From Peribacillus sp044761665 (GTDB lineage: Bacteria; Bacillota; Bacilli; Bacillales; DSM-1321): a DNA stretch of 64,000 nucleotides. Under the pieces are notes generated by a model that was not told the origin of the DNA, did not search any database, and saw nothing but the letters and a program-made list of their open reading frames with translations. This document shows, one piece after another, positions 1 to 7,481 of the stretch. The stretch is taken from contig NZ_JBIWCW010000003.1 in NCBI RefSeq assembly GCF_044761665.1, positions 372,001-436,000 on the forward strand, given 5' to 3'. The number at the start of each line of letters is the position of its first letter. Position 1 is the stretch's first letter. The position numbers and the translations under genes were made by a program.

Positions 1-81
1 TTTGAAATCACAAGTTCTGGGATTTCAGCGGCCATCATCTTCGGATTTATCGGGGCATTGGTATTTAGACCGAAAGGGTGA
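1..81 (+). CDS. C-terminal end of a small membrane protein (partial)
   Basis: Frame 1 is open from the window edge to a TGA at 79-81 and encodes 26 residues that are mostly hydrophobic (AAIIFGFIGALVF) and end in RPKG. This is the last membrane helix of a gene that begins outside the window. The position upstream of a yjcZ-like gene and spoVIF would suit yjcA of Bacillus subtilis, and the helix would also suit a GlsB/YeaQ/YmgE-type small membrane protein; the fragment is too short to decide. Only the reading frame and hydrophobicity are seen. Confidence 0.45.
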   Translation, partial: FEITSSGISAAIIFGFIGALVFRPKG

Positions 82-125
82 AGCCCTTCAAAAGAAATAG
101 GCATGGCGATTAGGACATGGCCTAT

Positions 126-152
126 ACATAATGTCCCACCCTACATATAGTA
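126..152 (+). promoter_or_regulatory. sigma-K type promoter of the yjcZ-like gene
   Basis: AC at 126-127, then 16 bases, then CATATAGTA at 144-152. This fits the mother-cell sigma-K consensus AC-N16/17-CATANNNTA with no mismatch, 36 bases before the start codon of the YjcZ-family gene. Confidence 0.7.
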
Positions 153-187
153 TCAGTAAGCTCAATTTGAGAGCGAGGTGATAGTAT

Positions 188-340
188 ATGTTTGGTTATG
201 GTGGCTACGGATGTGGCGGTTGTAATGAAGGCTATGGATATGGCGGGGGCGGTTACAGTGGCGGCGGTTATGGCTCCACGTTTGTCTTGATCGTTGTATT
301 GTTCATCCTACTAGTTATTGTAGGGGCTTCTTTCTGCTAG
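188..340 (+). CDS. yjcZ: YjcZ family sporulation protein
   Basis: A 50-residue protein. Residues 1-29 are Gly/Tyr/Cys rich (MFGYGGYGCGGC start, then GGGGYSGGGYG), and residues 31-49 form one hydrophobic helix ending in a C-terminal Cys. This two-part design is diagnostic of the YjcZ family of tiny sporulation proteins, thought to be membrane-associated; their exact role is not known. The ATG follows a GAGCGAGGTG ribosome site. A fitting sigma-K promoter lies upstream and a strong hairpin terminator follows, so the gene is probably monocistronic and expressed in the late mother cell. It is immediately upstream of spoVIF, as expected of a spore-gene neighbourhood. Confidence 0.85.
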   Translation: MFGYGGYGCGGCNEGYGYGGGGYSGGGYGSTFVLIVVLFILLVIVGASFC

Positions 341-348
341 AAGTAATT

Positions 349-377
349 GGGATAGGCTTAAGCCTATCCCTTTTTTT
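349..377 (+). terminator. Rho-independent terminator after yjcZ-like gene
   Basis: A 22-base perfect inverted repeat (GGGATAGGC arm, 349-370) is followed directly by seven T residues. It begins 8 bases after the stop codon. Confidence 0.85.
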
Positions 378-388
378 ATGGTCCCTGC

Positions 389-415
389 ACAAATTCCGGA
401 TTCCCCCATAAGATA
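389..415 (+). promoter_or_regulatory. sigma-K type promoter of spoVIF
   Basis: AC at 389-390, 16 bases, CATAAGATA at 407-415: an exact fit to AC-N16/17-CATANNNTA, ending 24 bases before the spoVIF ATG. Confidence 0.72.
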
Positions 416-439
416 GATACAGAAAAGGAGGGGCTTAGC

Positions 440-694
440 ATGGATAATAATTTGTTTAAAAACATAGAAGGAAGAACGGGAGTAAACATGAAGGATGTAA
501 TGGAATTGGCGAACTCCCTACAAGGTGCCAATTTTAAAGATGAAGCGACGGTTAGGACTATCATTAAACGGGTTTCTCAAATCGCTAATAAACCCGTCAA
601 TAAGGAAATGGAAGACAAAATCGTACATTCTATCGTTGCAGAGGGAAATAAACTGGATTTCGGGACGATTTCCAATATGATGAATAAAAAATAA
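440..694 (+). CDS. spoVIF: Stage VI sporulation protein F
   Basis: 84 residues, the usual size of SpoVIF (YjcC). The N-terminus MDNNLFKNIEGRTGVNMKDV and the segment IIKRVSQIANKPVNKE are characteristic of the family. In B. subtilis SpoVIF acts in the mother cell late in sporulation and is needed for proper coat assembly and spore resistance, working through the coat regulator GerR; that is family knowledge, not visible here. The ATG is preceded by AAAAGGAGGGG. A sigma-K promoter matches upstream. The gene stops 50 bases before the convergent helicase gene yjcD, with a shared hairpin between, reproducing the B. subtilis order. Confidence 0.93.
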   Translation: MDNNLFKNIEGRTGVNMKDVMELANSLQGANFKDEATVRTIIKRVSQIANKPVNKEMEDKIVHSIVAEGNKLDFGTISNMMNKK

Positions 695-695
695 T

Positions 696-742
696 AAAGA
701 AAACAGGAGCCTAAAGTAAATGGGGGCTCCTGTTTTCTTTGG
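696..742. terminator. Bidirectional terminator between spoVIF and yjcD
   Basis: Arms AAAGAAAACAGGAGCC (696-711) and its exact complement at 725-740, 16 bp with a 13-base loop. A-rich and T-rich flanks let it serve both convergent genes. Confidence 0.85.
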
Positions 743-747
743 TATCG

Positions 748-3021
748 CTAAAAATTCAAGAACCGTGACGGCTGGGCTGTCCGTCCACGTCTCGTTTGTG
801 GTACCGAGAGATAAAGGTTCTTTTTGGCCCTGGTCGCGGCCACATAGAGTAATCTTCTTTCCTCTTCAAGTGGGTCAAGATCGCCCTTTCGGTATGAATC
901 CAGGGCAAAATCATGAGGGATGCTGCCGTCAACAGCGGCCAGGACATAAACGGACTGGTATTCAAGGCCCTTAGAACGGTGGATCGTCGTGAGCTGTATG
1001 GCATCTTTAAAGTGCTTGGACAGCTGTTTTACTTCCTGAACCATGGCCGTCATATGATCGACATGGTCCAGGAAGGCAGCGACGGTTGGGAACCGATTTG
1101 CGGCCACCTTCAAATCACGAATATCATCCGAACCCTTTTCAAGATTTGCTTCATTTCCCCGTTTTTTTACATACTCCTGATACCCCAAATCCTTTTCGAT
1201 GATTTCTATGGCTACAAGGGGAGACATGGTTTTAATAGAACGGATTTGCGCAGGTATCGCCTTTAGCTTTCGTTCCTGAAAGGCATGACCCGTTTTCACA
1301 AAGGCAAATGCGTCAATGAAATCACAATCTTGCAGGATGGTTTGTGCTTTTAATTCCTGTAAGACACCTTGCCTTAAAAACAAGGAAGAAAGGACGTCTG
1401 AAGCTGCCTTGCTATCCTGAGGATGCAGGCTTAACCGCATGAACGCAAGCATGCCATGGATGACCCGGCGTTCATAAAAGGAATCGGCATCCTTTTCAAT
1501 CACGAAGGGCAAATTGGAAGAAGCTAACCTTTCAAAAATGGCACGCGACATCGTATGCGTTCTATAAAGGATGGCAAAGTCACCAGGATTGGCGCCTTTG
1601 GAAATCTTTTCTTGAATGTCAGTAACGATCATCGTCGCTTCTAACTCTTCATCATACGGATAAAATAATACGGCTGGGTTTCCCTGATTATGCTGGGCAC
1701 GCATCGTTTTATCCATCCGGTGCTGATTTCGTTTTATCATTCGGTTTGCTGTCGCAACGATCTCATGGGAGGAACGATAATTTTCGGTCAACTTCACAAT
1801 TTGGGAACCAGGGAAATCATGTTTGAAATTCAGTATATATTTCGGATCACTACCACGGAATGAATAGATGGCCTGATCGTCATCTCCGACCGCACAAACA
1901 TTTTTTGTTTCCGCAGAAAGGAGTTTTATCAATTCATATTGAACTTTATTAATATCCTGGAACTCGTCCACTAAAAAATAGCGGAACCGTTGCTGATATT
2001 TGAGTAACGATTCAGGGTGGCTTTTCAAATATACATAACAACCGACTAGCATATCATCGAAATCGTATTTGCTTGTTTGTTCTTTATAGGCTTCGTATTT
2101 TTTATATAAGAATAGACAGGATTTCTCCCAATCATCATTCGGTTTGACATCATCCGGAAAGATTAATGAGTTTTTCCAAAGCCCGATTTGCTGAAGGGCC
2201 TGATCATAGGCGAATTCCTTTTCATCAAGCTCCAATTCCCGACCAGCTTGTTTCAATATTTTTTCTTTTTCCCAATTCCACTTCAACAAGAATTCCCGTT
2301 GCCATTTTGCAGGTTCATGAAAGATCAGGATTTTATAAAAAATGCTGTGGAAAGTACCACTAACAATTTGAGAGACGAGGGAAGGGGTCATATAAGGATA
2401 GCTGATTAGCCGTTGTTGCATTTCCTTGGCAGATTTGGCTGTAAAGGTTACAAGCATGATGCTTTTTGGATTAATTTTTTCGACAGTTAGCATATAGGCA
2501 GTCCGTACCGTCAATACTCTGGTCTTGCCACTTCCTGCCCCGGATAAAACAAGAACGGGGCCTTCAATCGTTTTGGCCGCCTTTAACTGTTCATCATCCA
2601 GTATTACCCCGTTAGAAGATAGCTCCTGAAAGTAGGGGTCCTTTTGTTCAGTGCTGACGGATGTTTTATTTAAAAAGGGAGAATTGCCTGTAATGGTCCT
2701 ACTTTTTAAAAATGGTTCGATGACTGGCTTTGTTTCTGTAATCGTTCGTGATTTAGGCATCTTGAATCCGTTTCGTTCCATGTATTCTAAAGGTTTAGTC
2801 TCATTTTTTTGTATAAAACTTGGCATTTCACAAGCAGTTCGTGAAGGGTCACTGTGATAAAAATAAGGTGTTTCATGAATCCCAATGAATAATTTCACGG
2901 ATTTATCACATATGACACAAGAAAGCTGATCACGTTTTCCTTTTTCAAAAAGTGTCTGCAGCTCACTAGCCGAAACAGTAAGTAGATGTACGATTTCATT
3001 TCCTGATTTAGCTTGATTCAT
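748..3021 (-). CDS. yjcD: UvrD/PcrA-like superfamily 1 DNA helicase YjcD
   Basis: 757 residues from an ATG at 3021 with GAGG 11 bases upstream; a TTG at 3060 would add 13 residues but has no properly spaced ribosome site. All SF1A motifs are visible: Walker A GAGSGKT near residue 163, DEFQD (Walker B/motif II), GDDDQAIYSFRG (III), TENYRSS (IV), HRSKGLEYQ (V) and LLYVAATRAKK (VI). A 3'-5' ATP-driven helicase is expected. The first ~135 residues are not helicase: they carry CVIC, then a His and a further Cys (about residues 35, 38, 56, 64) that could bind zinc, and a twice-used KSRTIT linker. PcrA itself is about 740 residues but lacks this N-terminus, so this is the paralogue YjcD. Its position beside spoVIF and yjcFGH supports the name. 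Confidence 0.92.
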   Translation of the reverse strand: MNQAKSGNEIVHLLTVSASELQTLFEKGKRDQLSCVICDKSVKLFIGIHETPYFYHSDPSRTACEMPSFIQKNETKPLEYMERNGFKMPKSRTITETKPVIEPFLKSRTITGNSPFLNKTSVSTEQKDPYFQELSSNGVILDDEQLKAAKTIEGPVLVLSGAGSGKTRVLTVRTAYMLTVEKINPKSIMLVTFTAKSAKEMQQRLISYPYMTPSLVSQIVSGTFHSIFYKILIFHEPAKWQREFLLKWNWEKEKILKQAGRELELDEKEFAYDQALQQIGLWKNSLIFPDDVKPNDDWEKSCLFLYKKYEAYKEQTSKYDFDDMLVGCYVYLKSHPESLLKYQQRFRYFLVDEFQDINKVQYELIKLLSAETKNVCAVGDDDQAIYSFRGSDPKYILNFKHDFPGSQIVKLTENYRSSHEIVATANRMIKRNQHRMDKTMRAQHNQGNPAVLFYPYDEELEATMIVTDIQEKISKGANPGDFAILYRTHTMSRAIFERLASSNLPFVIEKDADSFYERRVIHGMLAFMRLSLHPQDSKAASDVLSSLFLRQGVLQELKAQTILQDCDFIDAFAFVKTGHAFQERKLKAIPAQIRSIKTMSPLVAIEIIEKDLGYQEYVKKRGNEANLEKGSDDIRDLKVAANRFPTVAAFLDHVDHMTAMVQEVKQLSKHFKDAIQLTTIHRSKGLEYQSVYVLAAVDGSIPHDFALDSYRKGDLDPLEEERRLLYVAATRAKKNLYLSVPQTRRGRTAQPSRFLNF

Positions 3022-3171
3022 ATAAATGGATACCTCAAATCTATTAAAAAATATCGGCAATCTCCATTTTACCAGAGAAATAGAAAAAAAGAATGTGAAA
3101 AAGATGTTTCATATTATTCTGAAGTGGGTAAGTGAATGGAAGAGAATCTTTTATGTGAGGAGGGTTAATAA

Positions 3172-3468
3172 ATGGGATACATAGCGCCAATAACACAATT
3201 CGAGTATATTCAATATGCGAACCGGACAGTTGAAGCGGGGAGGAAACCGAGAATCGTTGATGGAACGACACCCATTCAGCCAATTCGTTTTGACCAAGTA
3301 CTAGAAGACGAAACGAAACGGTCCGAAAAATTTGACCAAGTCACGAACGTGAAAGAGGATGGTTCTTCAAGTACAGGTAAGTATAAGAATCATTTAATGA
3401 TGAGGGCTCATGAAGAAATCCAGGTAGAAATGACAGGAAAAGGCGGGTATGTAAACGAGATGGCTTGA
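3172..3468 (+). CDS. Hypothetical protein in the sporulation block
   Basis: 98 residues, ATG after GAGGAGGG, hydrophilic throughout with no membrane segment, signal peptide or Cys. The N-terminus (MGYIAPITQFEYIQYANRT) is aromatic-rich and the rest is charged (FDQVLEDETKRSEKFDQV, in which FDQV occurs twice). I do not recognise a domain. It sits divergent from yjcD and convergent with cotX, roughly where yjcE lies in B. subtilis, so it may be a small sporulation-linked protein; that is inference from place only. Confidence 0.75.
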   Translation: MGYIAPITQFEYIQYANRTVEAGRKPRIVDGTTPIQPIRFDQVLEDETKRSEKFDQVTNVKEDGSSSTGKYKNHLMMRAHEEIQVEMTGKGGYVNEMA

Positions 3469-3483
3469 ATTTCCCATGAAAAT

Positions 3484-3513
3484 ACAAAAGGACACGAAGA
3501 GTGTCCTTTTTGT
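3484..3513. terminator. Bidirectional terminator between hypothetical gene and cotX
   Basis: ACAAAAGGACAC (3484-3495), loop GAAGA, GTGTCCTTTTTGT (3501-3513). A-tract and T-tract on both sides suit the convergent pair. Confidence 0.85.
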
Positions 3514-3521
3514 GCTTTCTT

Positions 3522-4010
3522 TTAAAGAATGTCGATTTCAACGATTAGAGCTAGTAACAATTGTAGTAAAAGTTGAATGTTAAGAGCAATTTGAGCATCA
3601 GTTGTTGTCACTTCAATATCACGGCTGTTTTCTACAATTGTTTTTTGGCGAGTGATTTGTTTTACATTAGAAGATTGGATCAACTCTTGGGTAATGCGAT
3701 CAGCATTATCGGCATCTGCAATGGAAATGCTGACGATTACTGCGATTGCTGCTTGGAGGGCCGCTTGTAAAGAAAGTGCAGCTTTTACATCTGTAGAAGT
3801 GATATTTACATTACAAGAATCTTTAATGTAAATGAGTTCTTCAGAAAGCTGGAGTTGTGAATTATCCTGTTTTGCCTCTTGGTCAATCTGTGTGTCATCA
3901 TTGCCGCAAAATCCAGTTAGTGGATGGTTGGAATTAGAATCTAGGGCTGACCATGATCTGTCAGAGCCTTCGTGTGTATTACAATTGCTACGATATACAT
4001 TTTGGTTCAT
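3522..4010 (-). CDS. cotX: Spore coat protein X (insoluble coat fraction)
   Basis: 162 residues. Residues about 55-100 and 120-162 are two copies of the CotX/CotV domain: each has an 'I.I.DS..V.I..TD....L..Q..LQ' pattern (IKDSCNVNITSTDVKAAL and VENSRDIEVTTTDAQIAL) followed by a hydrophobic strand or helix. The N-terminal ~50 residues are polar and low in complexity. In B. subtilis CotX is a crosslinked component of the outer coat/crust together with CotVWYZ. Start: ATG with TAAGGAGG 9 bases upstream. An exact sigma-K promoter lies 35-62 bases upstream. A cotW-like gene follows it upstream in the same direction, each with its own promoter-like sequence. Confidence 0.9.
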   Translation of the reverse strand: MNQNVYRSNCNTHEGSDRSWSALDSNSNHPLTGFCGNDDTQIDQEAKQDNSQLQLSEELIYIKDSCNVNITSTDVKAALSLQAALQAAIAVIVSISIADADNADRITQELIQSSNVKQITRQKTIVENSRDIEVTTTDAQIALNIQLLLQLLLALIVEIDIL

Positions 4011-4044
4011 GTCATTTTTCCTCCTTAGGATATATACTCCCTAT

Positions 4045-4072
4045 TAAAATATGCGTAGATGATAAATCTGGT
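4045..4072 (-). promoter_or_regulatory. sigma-K type promoter of cotX
   Basis: Read on the minus strand: AC (4072-4071), 17 bases, CATATTTTA (4053-4045). Exact sigma-K consensus, 35 bases before the cotX ATG. Confidence 0.72.
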
Positions 4073-4249
4073 TGGACGAATAAATCATTTCAATCGTTTA
4101 TTTTTTTGTGAGTAAGGAAAATTTTAAGTTTAGTGAAAGTAATTTTTAACGAAGCTAATATGTTAGGGATGAAATGTAAGAGCTGCTCAGTCATGTTTTA
4201 TTTGTACTGTCTTATCGACAAGTAAGGTTTTAGATGAAGAACAATGATG

Positions 4250-4510
4250 TTATTGTTCTTTGGAATCTTTGTACTTAGTTTGATAGGAATTCGTGACTGG
4301 GTTGACGTCATGTTCGGTTATTTTCTTTTCTTTATTGATGAGAATTTGAGACTGTTCTTGTAAATAGCGAACGGTCTCTTTAAGGTTGTTTCTCTCTTTT
4401 TCGGTCAGATCGACTTTATCTTTTTTGAAGCCATGCTTCCTCATAGTCCGTGAAACAAGCAATTCCATTAGCCTTTTTTGTGATTCCTCTAAATTAAATT
4501 CATTACTCAT
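4250..4510 (-). CDS. cotW: CotW-like small spore coat protein
   Basis: 86 residues, highly charged and predicted mostly helical, with no hydrophobic segment. The core LVSRTMRKHGFKKDKVD followed by KERNNLKETVRYLQEQSQ resembles from memory the CotW core (a 'KHG..KDK...LS..EKE.L..LV..LQ..SQ' pattern). Adjacency to cotX, which neighbours cotW in the B. subtilis cotVWXYZ cluster, supports this. The start has GAAGGAGGG upstream. A CATAGTCTA (4550-4542, minus strand) fits the sigma-K -10, without a good AC at -35. Real gene with high confidence; the CotW name is moderate. Confidence 0.7.
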   Translation of the reverse strand: MSNEFNLEESQKRLMELLVSRTMRKHGFKKDKVDLTEKERNNLKETVRYLQEQSQILINKEKKITEHDVNPVTNSYQTKYKDSKEQ

Positions 4511-4541
4511 GAAATTTTCCCTCCTTCTTACTTTCTATATA

Positions 4542-4550
4542 TAGACTATG
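4542..4550 (-). promoter_or_regulatory. Possible sigma-K -10 element of the cotW-like gene
   Basis: CATAGTCTA on the minus strand matches CATANNNTA, 31 bases before the ATG, but no AC is found 16-17 bases further upstream, so it is weaker than the cotX promoter. Confidence 0.4.
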
Positions 4551-4609
4551 TTCATTTGCAGAGATTGACATAGAACGGAACTGTTTTTTTATAATAAATG
4601 GGTAGGTAA

Positions 4610-4656
4610 AAAAAACGCTGTTCCCTTAGCGAAATCAAAGGGAACAGCGTTTTTTA
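4610..4656 (-). terminator. Terminator of the yjcHGF group
   Basis: AACGCTGTTCCCTT and AAGGGAACAGCGTT arms around a 10-base loop, flanked by A and T tracts. It starts right at the yjcF stop codon. Confidence 0.85.
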
Positions 4657-5085
4657 TTATGAAATCTGTTTAATCATCGTCTTGTGTGCAATGCCAGCAT
4701 CCATAAATTCCTCGGAAATGATGTCATAACCTAATTTTGAGTAAAAGGGGATGGCATGCAATTGAGCATCTAGCTTCAGTTGGGAGATGTCTTGTGAAAC
4801 GGCATATTGTTCAATGGCATTCATGACCATGGCACCGGCCCCGGTCTTGCGGGCCGGTGGAAGTACACAAATGCGCTGAACCTTACCAATGCCATCTATA
4901 ATCCGGAATCTACCCGCACCGACAGGGAGTTCTTCATCGTTATATAAAACGAAGTGAATGGAATCTTCTTCATATTGATCGATCTCTTCTTCAAGTGGGA
5001 CATGTTGTTCCTCGACAAAAACTTTTTTTCTAATGGTATAAGCATACTCACGTTCTTGGTCGTTCTCGACAATTTTTACAAACAC
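4657..5085 (-). CDS. yjcF: GNAT family N-acetyltransferase YjcF
   Basis: 142 residues, the normal size of YjcF. The N-terminus has the KVFVEEQHVPLEEEID segment typical of the ElaA/YjcF branch of GNAT enzymes, and residues about 85-105 (RICVLPPARKTGAGAMVM) form the acetyl-CoA pyrophosphate loop. The C-terminal YSKLGYDI is the usual acetyl-CoA/substrate strand. It would transfer an acetyl group from acetyl-CoA to an unknown amine in the cytosol. It lies 4 bases after yjcG, clearly co-transcribed, and ends at a strong terminator. Substrate is not known. Confidence 0.9.
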   Translation of the reverse strand: MFVKIVENDQEREYAYTIRKKVFVEEQHVPLEEEIDQYEEDSIHFVLYNDEELPVGAGRFRIIDGIGKVQRICVLPPARKTGAGAMVMNAIEQYAVSQDISQLKLDAQLHAIPFYSKLGYDIISEEFMDAGIAHKTMIKQIS

Positions 5086-5089
5086 GAAA

Positions 5090-5605
5090 TTATTCAGCTC
5101 CTAAACGAAATGTTTCATATACGGTCCACGTACCATCTTCCAGTTGATATAATAAATGAATTCTTTTGACTTCCTCTTCGTGGCTTACATCAAGCATGCT
5201 CAATTGGCCTAACACATCCGAATGTTCATTATCCGATAAATCTTGTGCAATCGTTATATGTGGAATAAAAGCATGTTCGGAGTCAGTTTTGAAGAACTTT
5301 TCATCATGAAGGATTTCATGTAACCCTTCAAGTTCCTTGGACATCTCTACCTTAAAATAAATGGTGTTGCTGACGGGTTGGAAAGATTTCGCTTTCGTAA
5401 CATTCAAGGTGAAAGGCTGGAACTTCCGTGCAATGTCCTCCAACCGTTCTGCAATTGCGGAAATTTCCGTTTCAGTCGCTTCAAACGGTTGTTTAAGTGT
5501 TAGATGTGGTGGAATAAAAGCATACTTCGTATCATACCGTTTTCGGTAGGAGTTTGCTAAATCTTGAAGTTTTTTTGAAGGGAAAATTGCAACACCATAT
5601 TTCAT
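5090..5605 (-). CDS. yjcG: 2H phosphoesterase / 2'-5' RNA ligase-like protein YjcG
   Basis: 171 residues, identical to the usual YjcG length. It contains the two H-x-T/S-h motifs of the 2H phosphoesterase superfamily, HLTL at residue 34 and HITI at residue 116, which provide the two catalytic histidines. The family acts on cyclic phosphodiesters or 2'-5' links in nucleotides or RNA; the substrate of YjcG is not established. The start is preceded by GGAGG 7 bases away. It forms an operon with yjcF downstream, and yjcH lies just upstream, as in B. subtilis. Confidence 0.92.
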   Translation of the reverse strand: MKYGVAIFPSKKLQDLANSYRKRYDTKYAFIPPHLTLKQPFEATETEISAIAERLEDIARKFQPFTLNVTKAKSFQPVSNTIYFKVEMSKELEGLHEILHDEKFFKTDSEHAFIPHITIAQDLSDNEHSDVLGQLSMLDVSHEEEVKRIHLLYQLEDGTWTVYETFRLGAE

Positions 5606-5685
5606 ATTGTGGCCTCCTAGGATTATGATTTAATCTTTTGAATATTTAGGTCAAGGAGTCTGTCCTTATAGCCTAATGTAATACT

Positions 5686-6408
5686 TTAGAACATTTCTAA
5701 AAGGGCTCTTTTTAAATCTGCCTGCCAAAACTTCCAAGTGTGATTACCTTCAAATTCCTCATAGAAACAAGTGAACCCTTTTTGATTAAGTAAGTTATGC
5801 AATTCCCGATTGGGTACGATGAAGTTTTCCCGATTCCCATCTGTTGTTGGAACGTCGGTCTCTTCTGTTCCAATCACATGATAAAGTTCAAGTAGATGAG
5901 GTTCCTCGAAATTACGGACGGCATCCATCACAACTTCATTGGCAAGCGGTGACTGCATGATGCATTTGCCGAATGTATGAGGATATTTAAGTGCGGTCAG
6001 TAAAGAAACTGTACCGCCAAGAGAATCCCCTATCAATGCCCGGCCATGCCCCATTTGATAGGTTGGGAATTCCTCATCTAAAAACGGAACAAGTTCATGG
6101 GCTAGGAAACGTATGTAGGCGTCGTGTTGTTCTCCATCAGGATGATACTTCCTTCTGCGGTCAAACCGATCTTTATAAGGAATACCGATGATTATAACAT
6201 TCTCAATTTCATCGTTTCCTAATAGTTCATCCGTCACACGACCAATTCTGCCCATTTGGAAGTAATCGCGACCATCTTGAGCAATGACGAGCGTATATTT
6301 ATAAAGTGGTGAAAAATTAGCCGGTAAATACACAAGTAGCTCTAATTCCTCAGATAATGCTTCACTTCTAAACATATATTCTTTTATCGTGCCTTTGCGT
6401 AAACTCAT
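5686..6408 (-). CDS. yjcH: Alpha/beta hydrolase (esterase) YjcH
   Basis: 240 residues from the ATG at 6408, which has GAGG 8 bases upstream; a GTG at 6417 would add three residues and sits inside that ribosome site. The protein is of the enterochelin-esterase-like (esterase D/Fes) group: GDSLGG around Ser129 is the nucleophile elbow, and the C-terminal FEGNHTWKFW supplies the His. It should hydrolyse an ester in the cytosol; the substrate is unknown. An 80-base gap separates it from yjcG, so it may be co-transcribed or have its own signal. Confidence 0.9.
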   Translation of the reverse strand: MSLRKGTIKEYMFRSEALSEELELLVYLPANFSPLYKYTLVIAQDGRDYFQMGRIGRVTDELLGNDEIENVIIIGIPYKDRFDRRRKYHPDGEQHDAYIRFLAHELVPFLDEEFPTYQMGHGRALIGDSLGGTVSLLTALKYPHTFGKCIMQSPLANEVVMDAVRNFEEPHLLELYHVIGTEETDVPTTDGNRENFIVPNRELHNLLNQKGFTCFYEEFEGNHTWKFWQADLKRALLEMF

Positions 6409-6590
6409 TTCCCGCACCTCTATGGATTTATATTGAATATTAACCTTACTTAGTTATTTTAGCATAGCCTAGATTCTTTTTCTCCTATGAAGGATAGGGA
6501 AAAGTGAATTTTTGTTTTATTTTCTAAATATTTAAAATATAAAATGTTATAATGAAAAGATATAAAAAAATAAATGGGGAGGCAGATAAA

Positions 6591-7148
6591 ATGGCAGATG
6601 TACGCGTCCATAGCAGAGAAGTTACAAGAGCGGCTAAGCAAACATTAATAGACCGGGGTGTCAGTGTCGAAGCTATTGCGGAGATTGTCTATGAATTGCA
6701 ATTCCCATACAAAGCTGACTTGAAACGGGAGGAATGCATTAAAAGCGTCGAGCGGGTGCTTCTAAAAAGAGAAATTCAGCATGCTATATTAGTCGGTGTT
6801 GAACTTGATAAACTCGCAGAACAAAAGAAGCTCTCGGAACCGTTACAATCCATTGTTGAATCTGATGAAGGGCTGTTTGGTGTGGATGAAACGATAGCGT
6901 TTGGTGCGGTACTCGGATACGGTAGCATTGCCGTCACAACCTTTGGGCATTTGGATAAAAATAAAATCGGTGTCATTCATGAGTTAGATAAGAAGCAAGA
7001 GGGAGTGGTGCATACATTTCTGGATGATATCGTTGCAAGCATAGCCGCAAGTGCCGCATCAAGATTGGCTCACCGTCTAAGAGATGACGAAGAGTCTTTA
7101 ACGGAGCAGGAGAAGGATATTCAGGAAGAAGAGGAGTTAATCGGATAA
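6591..7148 (+). CDS. Phosphatidylglycerophosphatase A-like protein (YutG type)
   Basis: 185 residues starting at the ATG at 6591 after GGGGAGGC; an earlier in-frame ATG at 6552 overlaps a TATAAT-like sequence and is unlikely to be used. The segments DEGLFGVDETIAFGAVLGYGS and HTFLDDIVASIAASAASRLAHR are characteristic of the PgpA superfamily as found in YutG of Bacillus. Unlike E. coli PgpA there are no clear multiple membrane helices. The family dephosphorylates phosphatidylglycerol phosphate in the Proteobacteria; in Bacillus the reaction is inferred. The C-terminal ~20 residues are acidic. Single-gene unit. Confidence 0.82.
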   Translation: MADVRVHSREVTRAAKQTLIDRGVSVEAIAEIVYELQFPYKADLKREECIKSVERVLLKREIQHAILVGVELDKLAEQKKLSEPLQSIVESDEGLFGVDETIAFGAVLGYGSIAVTTFGHLDKNKIGVIHELDKKQEGVVHTFLDDIVASIAASAASRLAHRLRDDEESLTEQEKDIQEEEELIG

Positions 7149-7186
7149 ACTCGGGACCTAAAGCGATATGTTAGGGGGTTAAAGGC

Positions 7187-7408
7187 TCATCCTGACCTCC
7201 CATATCTGGACTTAATAAGGCGGGCAGAAAGAATATTATCCATTTTAAATGTTCGTTTTGTTCGCCGCAGTAAACAAAAGGCACGAATATAACCTGGATA
7301 TAATTCAAGTACTTCAATTCTTCGCTGCGTGATCTTTCCGCTTTCTGAAAGGTAAATGATTTCCATAGGAATCTCTTCGTCCATATGCTTACGAATGATA
7401 TAGTTCAT
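7187..7408 (-). CDS. Small stand-alone WYL-like protein under LexA-type boxes
   Basis: 73 residues from the ATG at 7408 (GGAGG 7 bases upstream; the ATG at 7429 gives seven more residues but no ribosome site). The order 'GKITQRRIEVLELYPGYIRAFC' then 'RRTKRTFKMDNILSAR' follows the WYL-domain pattern: RRI strand, aromatic/Ala-Tyr/Phe strand, then R-F-x-x-D-x-I. WYL domains are small beta-barrels that sense ligands, often single-stranded DNA or nucleotides, in regulators such as PafBC and in CRISPR/defence proteins. Here no helix-turn-helix is attached. The promoter region holds two GAAC-N4-GTTC boxes, so SOS induction is likely. The exact function is unknown. Confidence 0.78.
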   Translation of the reverse strand: MNYIIRKHMDEEIPMEIIYLSESGKITQRRIEVLELYPGYIRAFCLLRRTKRTFKMDNILSARLIKSRYGRSG

Positions 7409-7441
7409 TCCGTTAACCTCCATTTCCATTATTTCTTGTTT

Positions 7442-7476
7442 ATATTATACGCGAACGTTCGTTCGGTATGCAATAA
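7442..7476 (-). promoter_or_regulatory. sigma-A promoter of the WYL-like gene
   Basis: On the minus strand TTGCAT (-35) and TATAAT (-10) are separated by 18 bases. The first LexA-type box lies inside the spacer and the second just upstream of the -35, as expected for repression. Confidence 0.6.
7452..7465. promoter_or_regulatory. LexA/DinR-type box 1
   Basis: CGAACGTTCGTTCG. The inner 12 bases match the Bacillus DinR box GAAC-N4-GTTC exactly, with CG on both outer flanks. It is in the spacer of the WYL-like gene's promoter. Confidence 0.7.
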
Positions 7477-7481
7477 AAAAA

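Noticed and set aside
3022..3060. Longer N-terminus for YjcD from TTG 3060
   Set aside because: GGAGA abuts the TTG directly, leaving no spacing, whereas ATG 3021 has GAGG at a usable distance and gives the usual length.
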